From Neodontobutis hainanensis (Eukaryota; Chordata; Actinopteri; Gobiiformes; Odontobutidae), in the NCBI GenBank assembly GCA_024349245.1, contig JALDNG010000092.1, positions 695,001-759,000 of the forward strand: DNA of 64,000 bases, in the 5' to 3' direction. Both the position numbers and the translations under genes were made by a program. How positions within the stretch are numbered: position 1 is the stretch's first letter; the number at the start of each line of letters is the position of its first letter. Of the stretch, positions 35,356 through 47,026 are shown in pieces. Under the pieces are notes generated by a model. That model ran no database searches. It was given only the letters and a program-made list of their open reading frames with translations, and was not told the origin of the DNA.

Positions 35356-35585
35356 CCAGAGTTTTCGGGAGCGGCTGTCCTGCACGAGGCCCGGAGAGAC
35401 CAGGTGGCAGACGCCTGCAGAATCCACAGTGCATCCAGCCGAAAACGAAGAGTCCTGACTCCAGCCGACCTCAAACACCTGGTGGTAGACGAGGAACACG
35501 AGCTCATCTACTGCTACGTCCCCAAAGTGGCCTGCACCAACTGGAAACGAGTCATGATGGTGCTCACGGGACATGGCAAATATAG
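35356..35585 (+). CDS. chst11: Chondroitin 4-O-sulfotransferase 1, coding exon 3
   Basis: The acceptor is CTGTCCTGAACAG (ending 35355, after a pyrimidine tract) and the donor GTGGGT begins at 35586. The 230-bp exon begins on a codon boundary and encodes PEFSGAAVLHEARRDQVADA, then SRKRRVLTPADLKHLVVDEE, then YCYVPKVACTNWKRVMMVLT and GHGKY, and ends with two bases of the next codon. PKVACTNWKR is the 5'-phosphosulfate-binding loop that holds PAPS, with the conserved Lys. The match to vertebrate CHST11 is close throughout. CHST12 and CHST13 are related, but the LTPxDLKHLVVDExHELIYC run and the exon layout fit CHST11 best. Confidence 0.96.
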
Positions 35586-36639
35586 GTGGGTTTAATAATT
35601 TAATAATATTATATATTTTTTATCATTTATACATTTTATAATAACAGATAGTTCCCATTTTGGGGAGTCTGCCAAGCAAACAACATGAGCTATCCCAGTT
35701 GGGTGACAACATCTTGGGAGATAATAGTTAAACTGTAACTGTAATTTTTAAAATGCTAAGACAATAAAATAGCAGTCTGCATGTCATCCCTCTTTTACTG
35801 TAAGTACTCTGGCTTTCTTCTACTGTCCAACAATATGCATAGGAGAACTTGTAAATAGAAACGTAGTGAACAAGTCTGTAGGGGCTTGTTTTGTGCAAAT
35901 TGCGCAAATAATAGCAAACATTATTCATATTTCCTTTGCCCCATCTGCACAATCAACAGCAGCCTTTCCTCCACAAACAATTTAACTGCACTTGCAAAAT
36001 TAGCTTTGCACTTATTCTGCTCCTTAACGGTAAAGTACTTTGTCTGCAGCAGCCTTGATATTTTAGCTGATGGAGCTCAAGATGAGGCTTTGTTTAAACA
36101 TATTAGTCTTGTCTAAGAGGAGACAGTGCTACAGCAATTTAGTGTCCACAACACCCCTGGCATAGACCTACTTAATGTCTGTGCATAGGTGTAGTTAAAG
36201 AGTGAGTCCTGCTTGACTATCTTTCTTTTTTTTTCTAGTATAAGAGATGGAAACTTGATTGCAAGTGTCCTTTTACTTTGTCATTGTGGGATCTTCTTGT
36301 CTAATAGCAACATGGATGATGTCCACTTCAATCTAGGTGACTTTCAAAGCACTGATTGAATGAGAAAGTGGATGAAAAAACTCTTTCAATAAATTGTAAT
36401 GTGAACACAGGCCTAGCTCCATATCCACAATGTATAGATTAGATTATCAGACATAAAATCAATCTACGCTACAGTAATCTAGTGTCCCCATTGCAACACC
36501 CCCACTACATACCTACTGAAAGTCTTTGAACTGATATATTTAAGTATAGTCCTACTTAAATACATTTGCAGCCATGTATTTTATGAATGTATATAGTATT
36601 GTATTGTTACAGATAATGTTAATGTCTTTGTACTTGCAG
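35586..36639 (+). other. chst11: chst11 intron 3
   Basis: This is a 1,054-bp phase 2 intron from GTGGGT to TACTTGCAG. It contains at 36275-36395 a segment that is repeated in the 3' UTR (37338-37457). Otherwise nothing was recognised. Confidence 0.95.
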
Positions 36640-37264
36640 TGATCCAATGGAGATCCCATCCAATGAAGCCCACGTCCCATCAAACCTGAAAACCCTGAAC
36701 CAGTATAGCATTGCTGAGATTAACCACCGCCTCAAGAACTACTTTAAGTTTCTGTTCGTCCGCGAGCCTTTTGAACGTCTGGTCTCCGCCTACCGCAACA
36801 AGTTCACCCTCAAGTACAACTCCTCTTTCCACAAACGCTTTGGCACTCGCATTGTCCGGCGCTATCGCAAAAACGCCACGCAGGAAGCTCTGGTCAATGG
36901 AGCCGATGTTAAGTTCAAAGAGTTTGCAGAGTATCTGGTTGACCCGGCCACACAACGCGATGGTCCGCTGAATGAGCACTGGCAGACGGTTTATCAGCTC
37001 TGCCATCCGTGTCACATCCACTATGATCTGGTCGGCAAGTACGAAACGCTGGAAGAGGATGCTAACTACATTCTGCGACTGATCGGAGTCGGGAATACCT
37101 TACGATTTCCGAGCTACGCTAAATCAACCCGCACCACAGATGCCATGACGGCTCAGTTTTTTAGCAATATCAGCACCCAGCAGCAAGTTCAACTGTACCA
37201 GCTTTATAAACTGGACTTTCTAATGTTCAACTACACCACACCGAGTTACCTCAAGCTGGATTAG
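36640..37264 (+). CDS. chst11: Chondroitin 4-O-sulfotransferase 1, terminal coding exon
   Basis: The acceptor TACTTGCAG ends at 36639. The first base completes the split serine codon (AG|T) and the frame reads SDPMEIPSNEAHVPSNLKTL onward to YLKLD and a stop at 37262-37264. The 3'-phosphate-binding motif is FVREPFERLVSAYRN, with the conserved Arg and Ser. The later conserved elements NEHWQTVYQLCHPCHIHYDL, GKYETLEED and YAKSTRTTD are all present. N-glycosylation sequons occur at NSS, NAT, NIS and NYT. No frameshift or stop interrupts the exon, so this gene is intact and under constraint. Sulfation of chondroitin by this enzyme occurs in the Golgi lumen and in vertebrates matters for cartilage. 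The 3' UTR follows. Confidence 0.97.
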
Positions 37265-39776
37265 CAGTGGACAGAGCGGGAACTCTGGGAAACGCTGCCT
37301 TCTTTTTTGTTCAAAAAGAGGCGGTAATTTGAAGTTTTGTTGTAACTTTGTCATTGTGGGATTTTCTTGTCTAGGAGCAAGACGGATTATGTCCAATCCA
37401 GTTTAGGTGACAATCTAAGCACGGATTGGATAAGAAAGTGGATAAAAAACTGTTGGAGAGACTACTTTTGTGGCTGAAGCAGGTCTTCAAGGTGTTTCAA
37501 CAGGGATTCACGCACAGAGAAAGGACTACAGATTTCTCCTGTGATTTTCCCTATATGTTTAAACAAACTGCTGATAAATTGCTTCGGATTCTGCAAAGCA
37601 AACACAGGCCCAGCACGCGCCCTGACCCCAGAGCCTTGTGGGCTTCAAGTCTCTCTCTTCCCATGATCAATAGTCGTCAGATTGTAAGAAGCAGCAGCCA
37701 TCGCCTTTGTTCCCATTAGATCTCCATAGAGGGAAGTTGGATTATAACTCGTCTTTAAAGCACAGCAGAAGGGTTTTTCTTTGTCGATGAAGGGTTACTG
37801 AATACATCATTGCCTCCCAACACCAAGCATCCTTAACACTGGCGGCCATTTTAAGTGGTCAAAACAGCACAATGAAGATCTAAAGAGCCCTAAACATGGC
37901 TTATGATAGACTTCTACTGTGCTGTGAAGGGGTCGCCATATCATAGTGCCATTTAGGACCCCACTGAACCTTACAAACCCAGGGGCCCCACAAAAAGCTC
38001 ATATTTGACAACCAAACTTTAATATATTCTCTTGACTTCAGGCTTAATTATTTTTTTGTCTTTATTATTGTTTCATGATGCGTTGCTGCGAGCAGCAATG
38101 AAGAAAGTTATTTAATTAGCTTTGTAAATTTAAATAAGAGTAATATTTTGACTTTGGGCTTAAGGCTTAGTCATGCCATCATGTTCTGTTTTCAGACAAC
38201 ACAGGGCTCCGATACACTCCAAGTGCAAATGTTAGGGTTGTCTCAATACTCATTACAGAAACCTTATTTACTCATAATATCTGTTCAACCTTTAATACTT
38301 GACATACTGATGCCAGAGTGTATTATGACGAAGACAAGACCAAGTGTTTGAAATATTTATTTACTTGAGGATCAGTTAGGCTCCAATGGTGGAAGCTGAA
38401 TGTAGCTAGTGGTAAAGTGCTCAATCCAGGAGACAAATTGTGTCCATAAAAATTCAAAGAAACAGTGCCTGGAGAAGCACAACAGGACCTAAGCCAAGTA
38501 TTCCACACCAGGTAAACTGCTCTGGCAGCAAGTGAAGGAATAAACCAGGTCTTAAGGATTTTGATCCAATTGATGTAGATTTGCTTTAATTGTGAAGAAG
38601 TGTCATCTTTTTGCTGACTCCATTAGATAAATAAAAGGTCCTGTGTTGAGACAGACAGTCAAGACAGTTAGGAGCCGTTAGATGTAATAAATGTAATAAA
38701 TATGAGACCAGAAGGTTACAGGCAGAGTTTTTTTTTTCCTTTTATACTCATATCATTGGGGAGCTAAACAACCGACAAACAATGGCATAGAAACAATTTA
38801 ACTAGACAACACTCAACTACTATTTATGATCATGTGTGGGTACTGGCTATGCCCCGGTATTTTCTCTTTTTGTTTCCATCTCTTATCTGTGTGCAGTAAA
38901 CTATGGAAACATAATCAGTCCAACTCCAGTCCAACTACACTATAAAATTGCAACACATTATCTGTTATTCAAATTACTGCTATTCAGACTTCAACATCTT
39001 AAAGACATCTAAAACCATAAACCTAGTGACTGAATAATTTCTTACCTCAGTCTTTCTCTGATGGGATTCTTATAAAGACGCTCAGCTGCATGTGTCAAGG
39101 TTAAAACTCCATTTTCTATTGACTGTTGGAAAGACTCCAGCTCACAGTCTTTTCTGTACGAGCCTCATTTAGGACGTGGTCAGAGGAAGGGCGCTGAGAA
39201 CAGCTGACCTAAATCTCGATCTTCGGCCTGTGTTTATTATGAACCGGTTCGAGCTTATGATTAAGAAGTGTCTTTGATGAATCTGGCAGATCTGCAGAGG
39301 CTTTAATCTGAAAAACTGGAGAAAGGACATGGAGTTTGACAGATGTATGTGAGGGAGAAGTCTCTATACCAGGCTCTGCTGCTTTGATTTCAACCAAACC
39401 TTTTACTCTTGTCGAAACTGTCCATTTCTAAGGCAGAGAAAAGCTAGAGTCTATTTGATGGAAAAATAAAGCCTTTCGGGGAGATGTCAGTTTGCTTTAT
39501 GACATACTGTATTTAAGAGTAGGTTTTTGACTGTTTTCCCGAGAAAGCTGTGAGGGGCAACTTTAAAACTTTCTGTGATATTTTGGTGGATTTATTTAAC
39601 CTATGTCTGGTCAAATCTTCTATTTTCTTTGGTTTTCAACAAACAATGACTTTTGGGGTTCCAAATTTTTTAAAGTTTTTAATTGACAAATAACAAAACT
39701 TCAATAAAAATATGATATAACTGTATATAACATTGGCATTTCATTACTTAAGTAATTATTGAAAGGACACTAATAA
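37265..39776 (+). other. chst11 3' UTR and downstream DNA
   Basis: The transcript end is not fixed. Candidate AATAAA signals lie in the clusters near 38626-38634 and 38686-38697 and near 39467. The interval 37338-37457 duplicates part of intron 3. No other gene was recognised here. Confidence 0.4.
37338..37457 (+). repeat. Direct repeat partner of 36275-36395
   Basis: ACTTTGTCATTGTGGGAT, CTTCTTGTCTA/TTCTTGTCTAG, then GATGTCC/TATGTCC, TAGGTGAC and GAAAGTGGAT(G)AAAAAACT are shared in the same order between intron 3 and the 3' UTR. Identity is roughly 80-85% by eye over about 110 bp. The two copies flank the last coding exon. Confidence 0.85.
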
Positions 39777-40127
39777 TTAAAGCAGCCCTGCGTAACTTTC
39801 AGGAAATAGCATTCTCGCTAGTAGCTAGTAGCATTTAATGGTTCCTAGTCACATGATTGGTGACCTATTTCCATCAGCGGGACAGAAAACTCTAATATAA
39901 ATATTATGTAGTTCCATGGCACCGGGAGGCAGCTCAGACAGTGGGAGCAGTAATAGGCCAATACACTTGACCCTAGCAGTTTTACTTTCACAAAATGCCC
40001 TAAGATGCTCCTACCATTTCAGAAGACATCTTTTTTTTCAGTCACTGGTTTTGGAGTTCTTGAAAACAAACACAGACACAGGGATCTACACCCTCTAGTG
40101 GCTAAAAGTTATGCAGTGCCGTTTTAA
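39777..40127. mobile_element. MITE flanked by TTAA
   Basis: The 343-bp element has imperfect terminal inverted repeats: AGCAGCCCTGCGTAACTTT at the left and, reversed, AACGGCACTGCATAACTTTT at the right. Both ends are flanked by TTAA (39777-39780 and 40124-40127), the target of piggyBac-type transposition. There is no coding capacity. The 60-codon frame inside (39916-40098) is not called as a gene. Confidence 0.7.
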
Positions 40128-42082
40128 CATGACGACCATTTAAAAAAGATAGAAAATTACCAGTGGACTAAACTTGACTTGTCTTAGGGTTTTTGACATT
40201 AAATCCCATGATGAAAGTTTGGGAAAGTCTAATTTACATGATACTACACATTTTTGAAAATTCTAAATTATTTTTGAAAATTTCTAAATTAAGGAGAACA
40301 ATGGTCAAAAATATAACTGTGGTAATTAAAATAATTAAGTAATTAACCTTTGGTCTAAAAATATTTAGTTAAATGACTGATATGTGCATTCATGTTAAAA
40401 CAACTTAAGAGTTGTAGTGGGAAGTATTAGAGCAGTGGTTCCCAAACTTTTTTATCTTGTGGACCCCCTAGGCTATTTTGTCATACCATGAGTACCCCTT
40501 AGACGTGGTCATATAAAATGTCTGAAATCTATTTAGTGTACATGACACAGGCCAGGGCAATTCAACTTCAGTGGAAATAGAAATTATAGAAATATAATTA
40601 ATATTAACTAACAACAACAATGTGTCTGAGAACAAGTAAAACAATTCACAGCCTTTTTGATTGTTGAATTTCTTCCTTACTTATCATTTTCATAAGAAAC
40701 ATGAAAAATATAAAATGTATTTGAACACTTAAGTTAACAGCTATCCAACATTTTTTTGTTAAATATTCAAAATTAAGGGGACATGCAACAAACCCAGAGG
40801 AAATACAACAATAATGACTTTAATCACTTTAACTTTTAAAAACAAAATCAGTTTAATTCATGAATGTCCTAAACTTTTGACAGAAGTGGGATCGAAAAGA
40901 AACATGAGTGCGCTTCTCTGTGAGTGGTGCTCAGTTTTGGCTCAAAATTAACAGCACATTGTTTCTATGAAACTTTAGCTGTCCATTTTTTCCAACATAG
41001 AAAAATGCAAACAGCAATATTTTGAGGCCATTATATACTACTGAAAGATTTAATTAGAGCTTTTGTTTTTGCTTTTTCCTTTGATTTTGTAACTTGTATC
41101 CCATCTTTAGCTGACAGAATGTTTCCTCTAGCACATAGTCAGCAGTATGTTTCATCAAACAGCCTCTAAATGCGTGTCCACGTCTCCACAAAGACATCTG
41201 GTGCTAATAAGCGACATGCTCCAGGTCTGGCCTTGTGGTTGACCTCCTGCAGAAACAACGGTCGTATTCTCAGCGTGGGCCAGACCCAGAATATCCGCAC
41301 ACTGGGGTCCCGCTGGTGCTGATGCCACACAGTCTCTTCGTCAGCAGTAAAAACGCACCGCTACTGCACACGTCAGTTCAAACTGCTTATTTAACCCAGA
41401 GCAGAAGAGCAACAATCCTCCGAGGACCTAAAATAAGTGCTTCCTGAGGTTTTTGTAAAAATTGAAATAGTTGTGTCAAAGATGGGACGTCCTGAAGGGA
41501 ATGTGTTTGTCTATCTCTATTCAACCTTGGTCCTAATGAAGAGGTGTTCTGAGCTGAATCAGTTGCACCATACTGATTGCTGGAAACACTGACACAGCAC
41601 ATTGTCAAATTTGTTTCCTGATGTCTTTTATTAAAATGAATCATGCTAATTGTAATCAGCGTATCAAGTTTGTGTCAAGACCAGAACTGGTGCAAAATAC
41701 ACTGGAATAATGCCCAGGAAACAGTAAAAAAAATCCTAACAATATATATCCAGTTTTTTGAGTCAAAGCTCATGGAAGCTAAAGTTTGGTGAAGGATTTT
41801 GTGTGGATTTTAATCAGTACAGATAGACAGGAAACATGGTCAGACAGAGGGGTGTCAGATTGGGCAAACCATCCGGGCTAAAATAGATCCCAGGTCGCCT
41901 GAGTAAGTGTTCTACCAGGTGAGCTTATAAAGCATCCCATGCAGGGGCGCTCTTAGAGCTCTTTAGTTCATACTAAATTGTAGCCTGTGTGTCTGACAGC
42001 ACAGCTAACATCCACAGCTAATAGTTAAACAAAATCTATTAATGAGTTCATGATAAACCAGATGTTACATGCCGAGTACTTG
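40128..42082. other. Non-coding DNA with a hAT-like end
   Basis: A hAT-type terminus CAGTGGTTCCCAAAC starts at 40433 and is followed by the typical CTTGTGGACCCCCTAGG. The other end was not identified. Nothing else was recognised to 42082. Confidence 0.45.
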
Positions 42083-42803
42083 TGTGTGGTGGTGAGAAGG
42101 ACAAACGCATGAATAACTTAAATATTATTTATTAACACTTTAAGGAGGGTACTCCTGGTTTCTTATTCATTCGTCGTCTTACAGATTTTAATCACAGTAC
42201 CGAATTAAGTCCACCCCACATAGGGCGTATAATCCCGCTTGAATTCCCACACACACACACACGTCAAACAAACAGGTTCACAGCAAACCAACCGCTGCAA
42301 AGACACCGCAGATGCTCACCCCAAACAGATCGGGTGTAACAGTTAACGGAGAAGTGACCCCCAGACTAAAATACAAAAGCAATACAAACAAAAATTGAAA
42401 AGCGTTAGTCCGCTTGCACACGTGCCCCAAAGTGGACTAACTAAACACAAAACAATAACTAAGAAAGGACAGCAGGTAGCGGTACATGTAGATCACTGTT
42501 AAACAAAAACAAAATATAATCACAATCTGCTAAAAACACATTTCATTCAAAAGTCTAAAAACATTAAAATACCGCATTACCTGAGGTGTCACCCAACCAC
42601 ACCCAGTCATTTACACACACAAACCGGCCGTCTTCACCAAGCCACGGCCCGGATCAAATTGTCGACACATCAACCGCATGGGTCCAGCAATCTTCCTGGC
42701 CTCCCACAGGAACCTGGCACGCCATGACACCCAGCCACTTCCTCCTTTTATAGGGAGCAGGCCTGACGCCAGAGCGACACCCGGCGGTGCCACCCGTCAC
42801 ACA
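42083..42803 (-). repeat. Probable solo LTR
   Basis: On the minus strand the block runs TGTGTGACGGG ... CCACCACACA (TG...CA, 721 bp). A strong TATA box (CCTATAAAAGGAGG) lies about 55 bp from the start, at 42743-42755, and an AATAAA signal on the minus strand lies at 42128-42133, about 45 bp before the end. This is the promoter/terminator arrangement of an LTR. The flanks share ACTT (42078-42081 and 42805-42808), offset by one G on each side, which would fit a target duplication if the ends are shifted by a base. No internal retroelement sequence adjoins it. Confidence 0.6.
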
Positions 42804-44600
42804 GACTTATTGCATAAGTTATATTTTCCAGCTTCTAGTTATTTATTGTGCATGCTTCCTTATATTTACCAGTTGTTATTTTACCTTAATAAAATTGAGA
42901 TGTTATGCATAAGTTTGGTACCATGGGATTTAACCAAAATCTAAATGTAGCTATCAGCAACATTATTTAATAAAGTCAGCAAACACTAACCAGTCTGTTA
43001 ACATTAAGTTTGGAGCAAATTTATGCAATATTACATAGTAAACCAGAGATATTGCATTAGTTGTTTTCCAAATTATTGTCATTTATTGTACATGGCATGC
43101 TGCCTTATATTTTCCAGTTTTCAGTTTAGCAACCTTAGTTTTGCACAATAAGCTAACCTTAATCCTACATTCCCAGATACATTCCTAGTGTTAGCAAACG
43201 CTAGCTAGTCTGTTAACATGAATATTACAAGCCAAACACAGACGTCACACTTTAAATCCTACCTTAAAACGTCACCATCCACTTGTTTATCTGCTGTTGC
43301 ATACCTTGATGTGTCATTTCCTTTTCCTTTTATTTTTTTTCTATTTGTTGCCCCTGACAGCAATTTTGTTTTTTCTATCTTTCAAAGACAACTGTACCTA
43401 CCTGCTCGCTCAGCGCCCTCACGGCCACGCCCACTCGCAATAATCCATTAATTCTATGTATTAGAATTTTATATATATATTTTTTTTTTTGTTGCTCCCA
43501 AGGAGCTGCGCCGCTATACGCCGCATATAGCACATACCCCCATTTTGCGCCCCTGATTCCAAGAACAGACAAATATGCCATTTATGGTCTTTGATGGTCT
43601 TGTCATCCAAGAGCAAGACGATTAATGTTTGAGACTTTGACAAAACCAATGCCTTTACAAAATAGTCTTAAGTTCAGTCTAGGGTATAAGAATGCAAAGG
43701 AAAATTTAAATTCTTCTTAAGTCTGATGGTGGTCAAACGGTCTTATGTAGAGGGTTACATTCACAGATATCTTTTTGATTTTAGAACAAAAGGATAAAGC
43801 CTGTGTTTTGTCAAAGACTTTCTGTCCCTTTCTCTGTTCTGCTGTTCTGACCTATTTGTAATATGACAATTGTATTTAAGAACTACTATTGTTTACACTT
43901 CTTTCTGTTTTTTCCAAACTACTCAGTATCAGCTCGCCTAATTTTAGATCAACTGTAGATGAGTTTATCACAGCTCCTTTTATTACCCAGATATGCAGCT
44001 AATATATGTATTTGCTGACTTTTTACCCAAAGCCCAGGCCCTTTCTGTAGTGGTCACTTTGACCTCAGCTCACAGAGGTCTTGAGCTATAGTCAATAATG
44101 ACTTTGCTGTTATTTTCCAGCAGCATCAGGCTCTTGTCTGCTCTGCTCTAACATCGATACAGCATTGACAGATCTGTTTGGAGTTGACTGTGTAATTACT
44201 AAACCATTAGGAGCTCGGGGTGAATTTGCTGATTACATGCTGCCGACAGACTCCAATAAGGTTGGGTGGAGAGGTTTGATCCATAGAGCTCTGTGAAATT
44301 TGAGCAGACGCAGAGCAGGATCAGTGTTCAATTACAGTGACACCACATTATATACAAATGACCTTCTTTCACACAACAAAGCCCTCTGATTTATATCATT
44401 CAAGAGAAGAGCCACTGCATTCATTTACTTTTTCACTTTCTTGGTTTGCTTAAAGGGTCTACAAAGTCCATGTCAGATTCTGGTGCAGCATTTTTTTCTA
44501 ATAAATTGTATTTTGCTGGAGGAAGATTTTACAGATTATTTTTTAAAGACCCTTATTTGTTTGTAAGATAAATTAACAGCTATCTTGTTTTGTGTTTAAA
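42804..44600. other. Non-coding DNA
   Basis: AT-rich sequence in which no exon or element boundary was recognised. A similar pair of sentences (TTATTGTGCATG...CCTTATATTT at about 42843 and TTATTGTACATGGCATGCTG...CCTTATATTT at about 43083) suggests a local 240-bp duplication. Confidence 0.4.
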
Positions 44601-44609
44601 GCAAGGTAT

Positions 44610-45660
44610 TTACATGGTACAATTCATACATACAGCAATTCAAAGTGCTTTACAAAAAGAAGAGAGACAGGTTTAAAACACAAATACAATTATCAATTAA
44701 GTAAATAAGAAATTAAATAAATGAGTCACAAGACTAAAAGAGAAGAGGGCAGATAAAATAATTTCAGTTGTCATATGCACAGTTAAAGAACTGTTTTTAG
44801 CTTGGACTTGAACTTTGTCAGAGTAGAAGCCTGTCTCACCTCCTCTGGATGACTGTTCCACCTTTTAGCTGCAGAATTGTAAAAAAAAAAAGGCAGAAGT
44901 TATAAAATTAATGTGGTAAAACACACCAATGCTCTTTATTTCCCCTTTGTAGTCTCTGAGCAGCTGATAGTCTGCTTTAAACTCTGTCCTCTGAGACACA
45001 GGAAGTCAGTGTAGAGACCTGAGGACAGGACCAATATGGTTGTACTTTCTGGTTTTAGTCAGGACTCGAGCAGCTTGTACTGCAGCTGTTACAGCTCGCT
45101 CAGTGAGTCCAGTGAGCAGACCATTGCAGAAGTCTAACCTGCTGGAGATAAATGCATTGATAATTCTGTCTAAGTCTGGTTTAGACACAATTTGACATTT
45201 TTTTTTTGAGATGTTAAAAAGCTGTTGATGTTATTGCTTTAATGTGGCTTTTAAAGTTCCTGTCTGAGTCCATTATTACCCCCAGATTTCTAACTTGAGG
45301 TGACTGCATTTACTTTGCCTTTGTGTGTATCAAAGATAATAACATATGTCTTGTCTGGGCTAAGTTGTAGAAAGTTGTTGGAGGCAGTGACAGTGAGTAT
45401 ACAGACCCATAATCACAATGTTACATAAAATCTGTCTAAAAAACATCAAAACTGTTTTTATCAGGAGAAAATCATTAAGTTGTTTGTATTCAATTTTTTA
45501 AGGACTTTTCCTAAAAACATTAAGTTTGATATGGGCTGATAGTTGTTTAGTTCTGTGGCATCAAGACTTCTCTTCTTAAGGAGAGGCTTAATGACAGCAG
45601 TTTTCAAGGCTATATTATCCCTAAACAAGGCACAAATCTCAACGCCCTGTTTGTTTTTTC
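44610..45660 (-). mobile_element. L2/CR1-type LINE remnant
   Basis: A minus frame (45006-45188) reads INAFISSRLDFCNGLLTGLT and ARVLTKTRKYNHIGPVLRSL, matching the C-terminal segment of L2/CR1-like LINE reverse transcriptases (HAFISSRLDYCNxLL ... RVLTxTRKxxHITPVLxxLH). The flank towards lower coordinates (44620-45000) has the CAAAGTGCTTTACAAAAAGA tail common in fish repeats. The rest, up to about 45660, is decayed and less certain. The conserved words are visible but there is no long open frame. Confidence 0.6.
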
Positions 45661-45681
45661 GTGTATCTGATACAAATGTAA

Positions 45682-45850
45682 AATTACTACTAGAGATATA
45701 AAGCTCTCTTACCAGTTGATCTCAAAATTGAAAAAGTCTCTTAGAACAAGAGATGAAACGTCTTCACCTTAAAAACTGACTCCAGATGCCTTTGTTCTAA
45801 CCTTTTCTTCATGACCTGGATGACTGAGAGCCTTCACAGACACGTCATTG
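45682..45850. repeat. Dispersed repeat copy (see 4802)
   Basis: It contains GAGATATAAAGCTCTCTTAC, CTCAAAATTGAAAAAGTCTC and GGATGACTGAGAGCCTTCAC. The first 75 bp are almost identical to 46915-46985. Confidence 0.8.
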
Positions 45851-46914
45851 TACGTTGTACAACAAAATTGGATGTAATTGAAAAATGACGACCCTTGAGG
45901 CCTGGTTAACTTTTGCTTCCGTCTCAGTGTTTCCTGTGTTGTCAGGAGTGTATCGGAGCCAGTGTGAACTGCCTCAGAGCAAACGCACCTCTTATTTATT
46001 TTTATTTATTTATTCTCAGACCCTTTATATTTTCTTCTCATTTTCACTTTTTTTTTTTTTTGAGCTTGGTCAAAGCCATGAATAATGAAACGTGCTCTGA
46101 GCCTGGTTCTTCCTGTTTCATGTTTCACAATAAAATCACTCTAAGACTCGCAGTGTGTGCCTTGTTTTTAAACTCGGGGCGGGTCACTGTGAGGCAGGAC
46201 AGTGAACAGGAGAGGAGTGAGTTAGCACTTTCACAGGAAAAAGTCATGACTTTATCAGTGCAACATATAGTGGATATTAGTCAACTTATTTGTTCTCATA
46301 AATGCATTCTGGACTCCACTGACAGTCTTAAGTCATAAGGGATTTTACACCCTAGAGCCTTTATAAATACCAATGTTATGAGGCCTCATAGTTAGTTAAA
46401 AAATAACACGCAAAAGCATTCTGGTCTATGCTACTTCTGTGACCACTGCTGTTCATGACTTCATGATGCGTTGTGGAAAACTTTAAGTGCAATATATTTG
46501 AGTAATTACACTATAGTGACATGGGATTGTTTTTCACAAAACCTTACCAGAGCTAAATATTTGATAATGTATAATGTATGCATTTAACGTTAATTTGGGT
46601 TTGACCACTGGTCAGTTAAAGGGGTTGTAAAGTTTATTTTACCTATCTTCAGATTCAAAAACCAAATGTATAACAAATGATGCACAATGTAACAAAGGAC
46701 TCCAATTGGAAACTAGTCCAAAACTTTTCATTTGGCCTTCCATGAAGGTTAACTTGTTTGTTTTCTTGTAATCAGACCAATGTTTTTAAGTTAAGTAACA
46801 CCCCTTGACTCTTCTGAGAAAAACTGCAGAAAGTTTAGCATCGAAACATGTAAAGACATTGACAAACACTAAAAACATTGGTCTGATTTTAAGAAAGTTT
46901 TATTTTAGTTAGCC

Positions 46915-46985
46915 CTACTACTAGAGATATAAAGCTCTTTTACCAGTTGATCTCAAAATTGAAAAAGTCTCTTAGAACAAGAGAT
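46915..46985. repeat. Dispersed repeat copy ending at a hairpin
   Basis: The same start as at 45682 (ACTACTAGAGATATAAAGCT) continues to AACAAGAGATGA, where homology stops abruptly at the hairpin 46986-47026. Confidence 0.8.
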
Positions 46986-47026
46986 GACTGGGTACACCCT
47001 GGCCACTGTCCAGGGTGTACCCAGTC
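46986..47026. other. Perfect 17-bp hairpin
   Basis: GACTGGGTACACCCTGG is followed by a 7-base loop (CCACTGT) and the exact reverse complement CCAGGGTGTACCCAGTC. The arm sequence (ACTGGGTACACCCTGG) is a common fish repeat word, so the hairpin may come from two facing repeat pieces. Confidence 0.9.

Noticed and set aside
36680..37021. Antisense open frame in the terminal chst11 exon
   Set aside because: It is a shadow of the conserved sulfotransferase frame.
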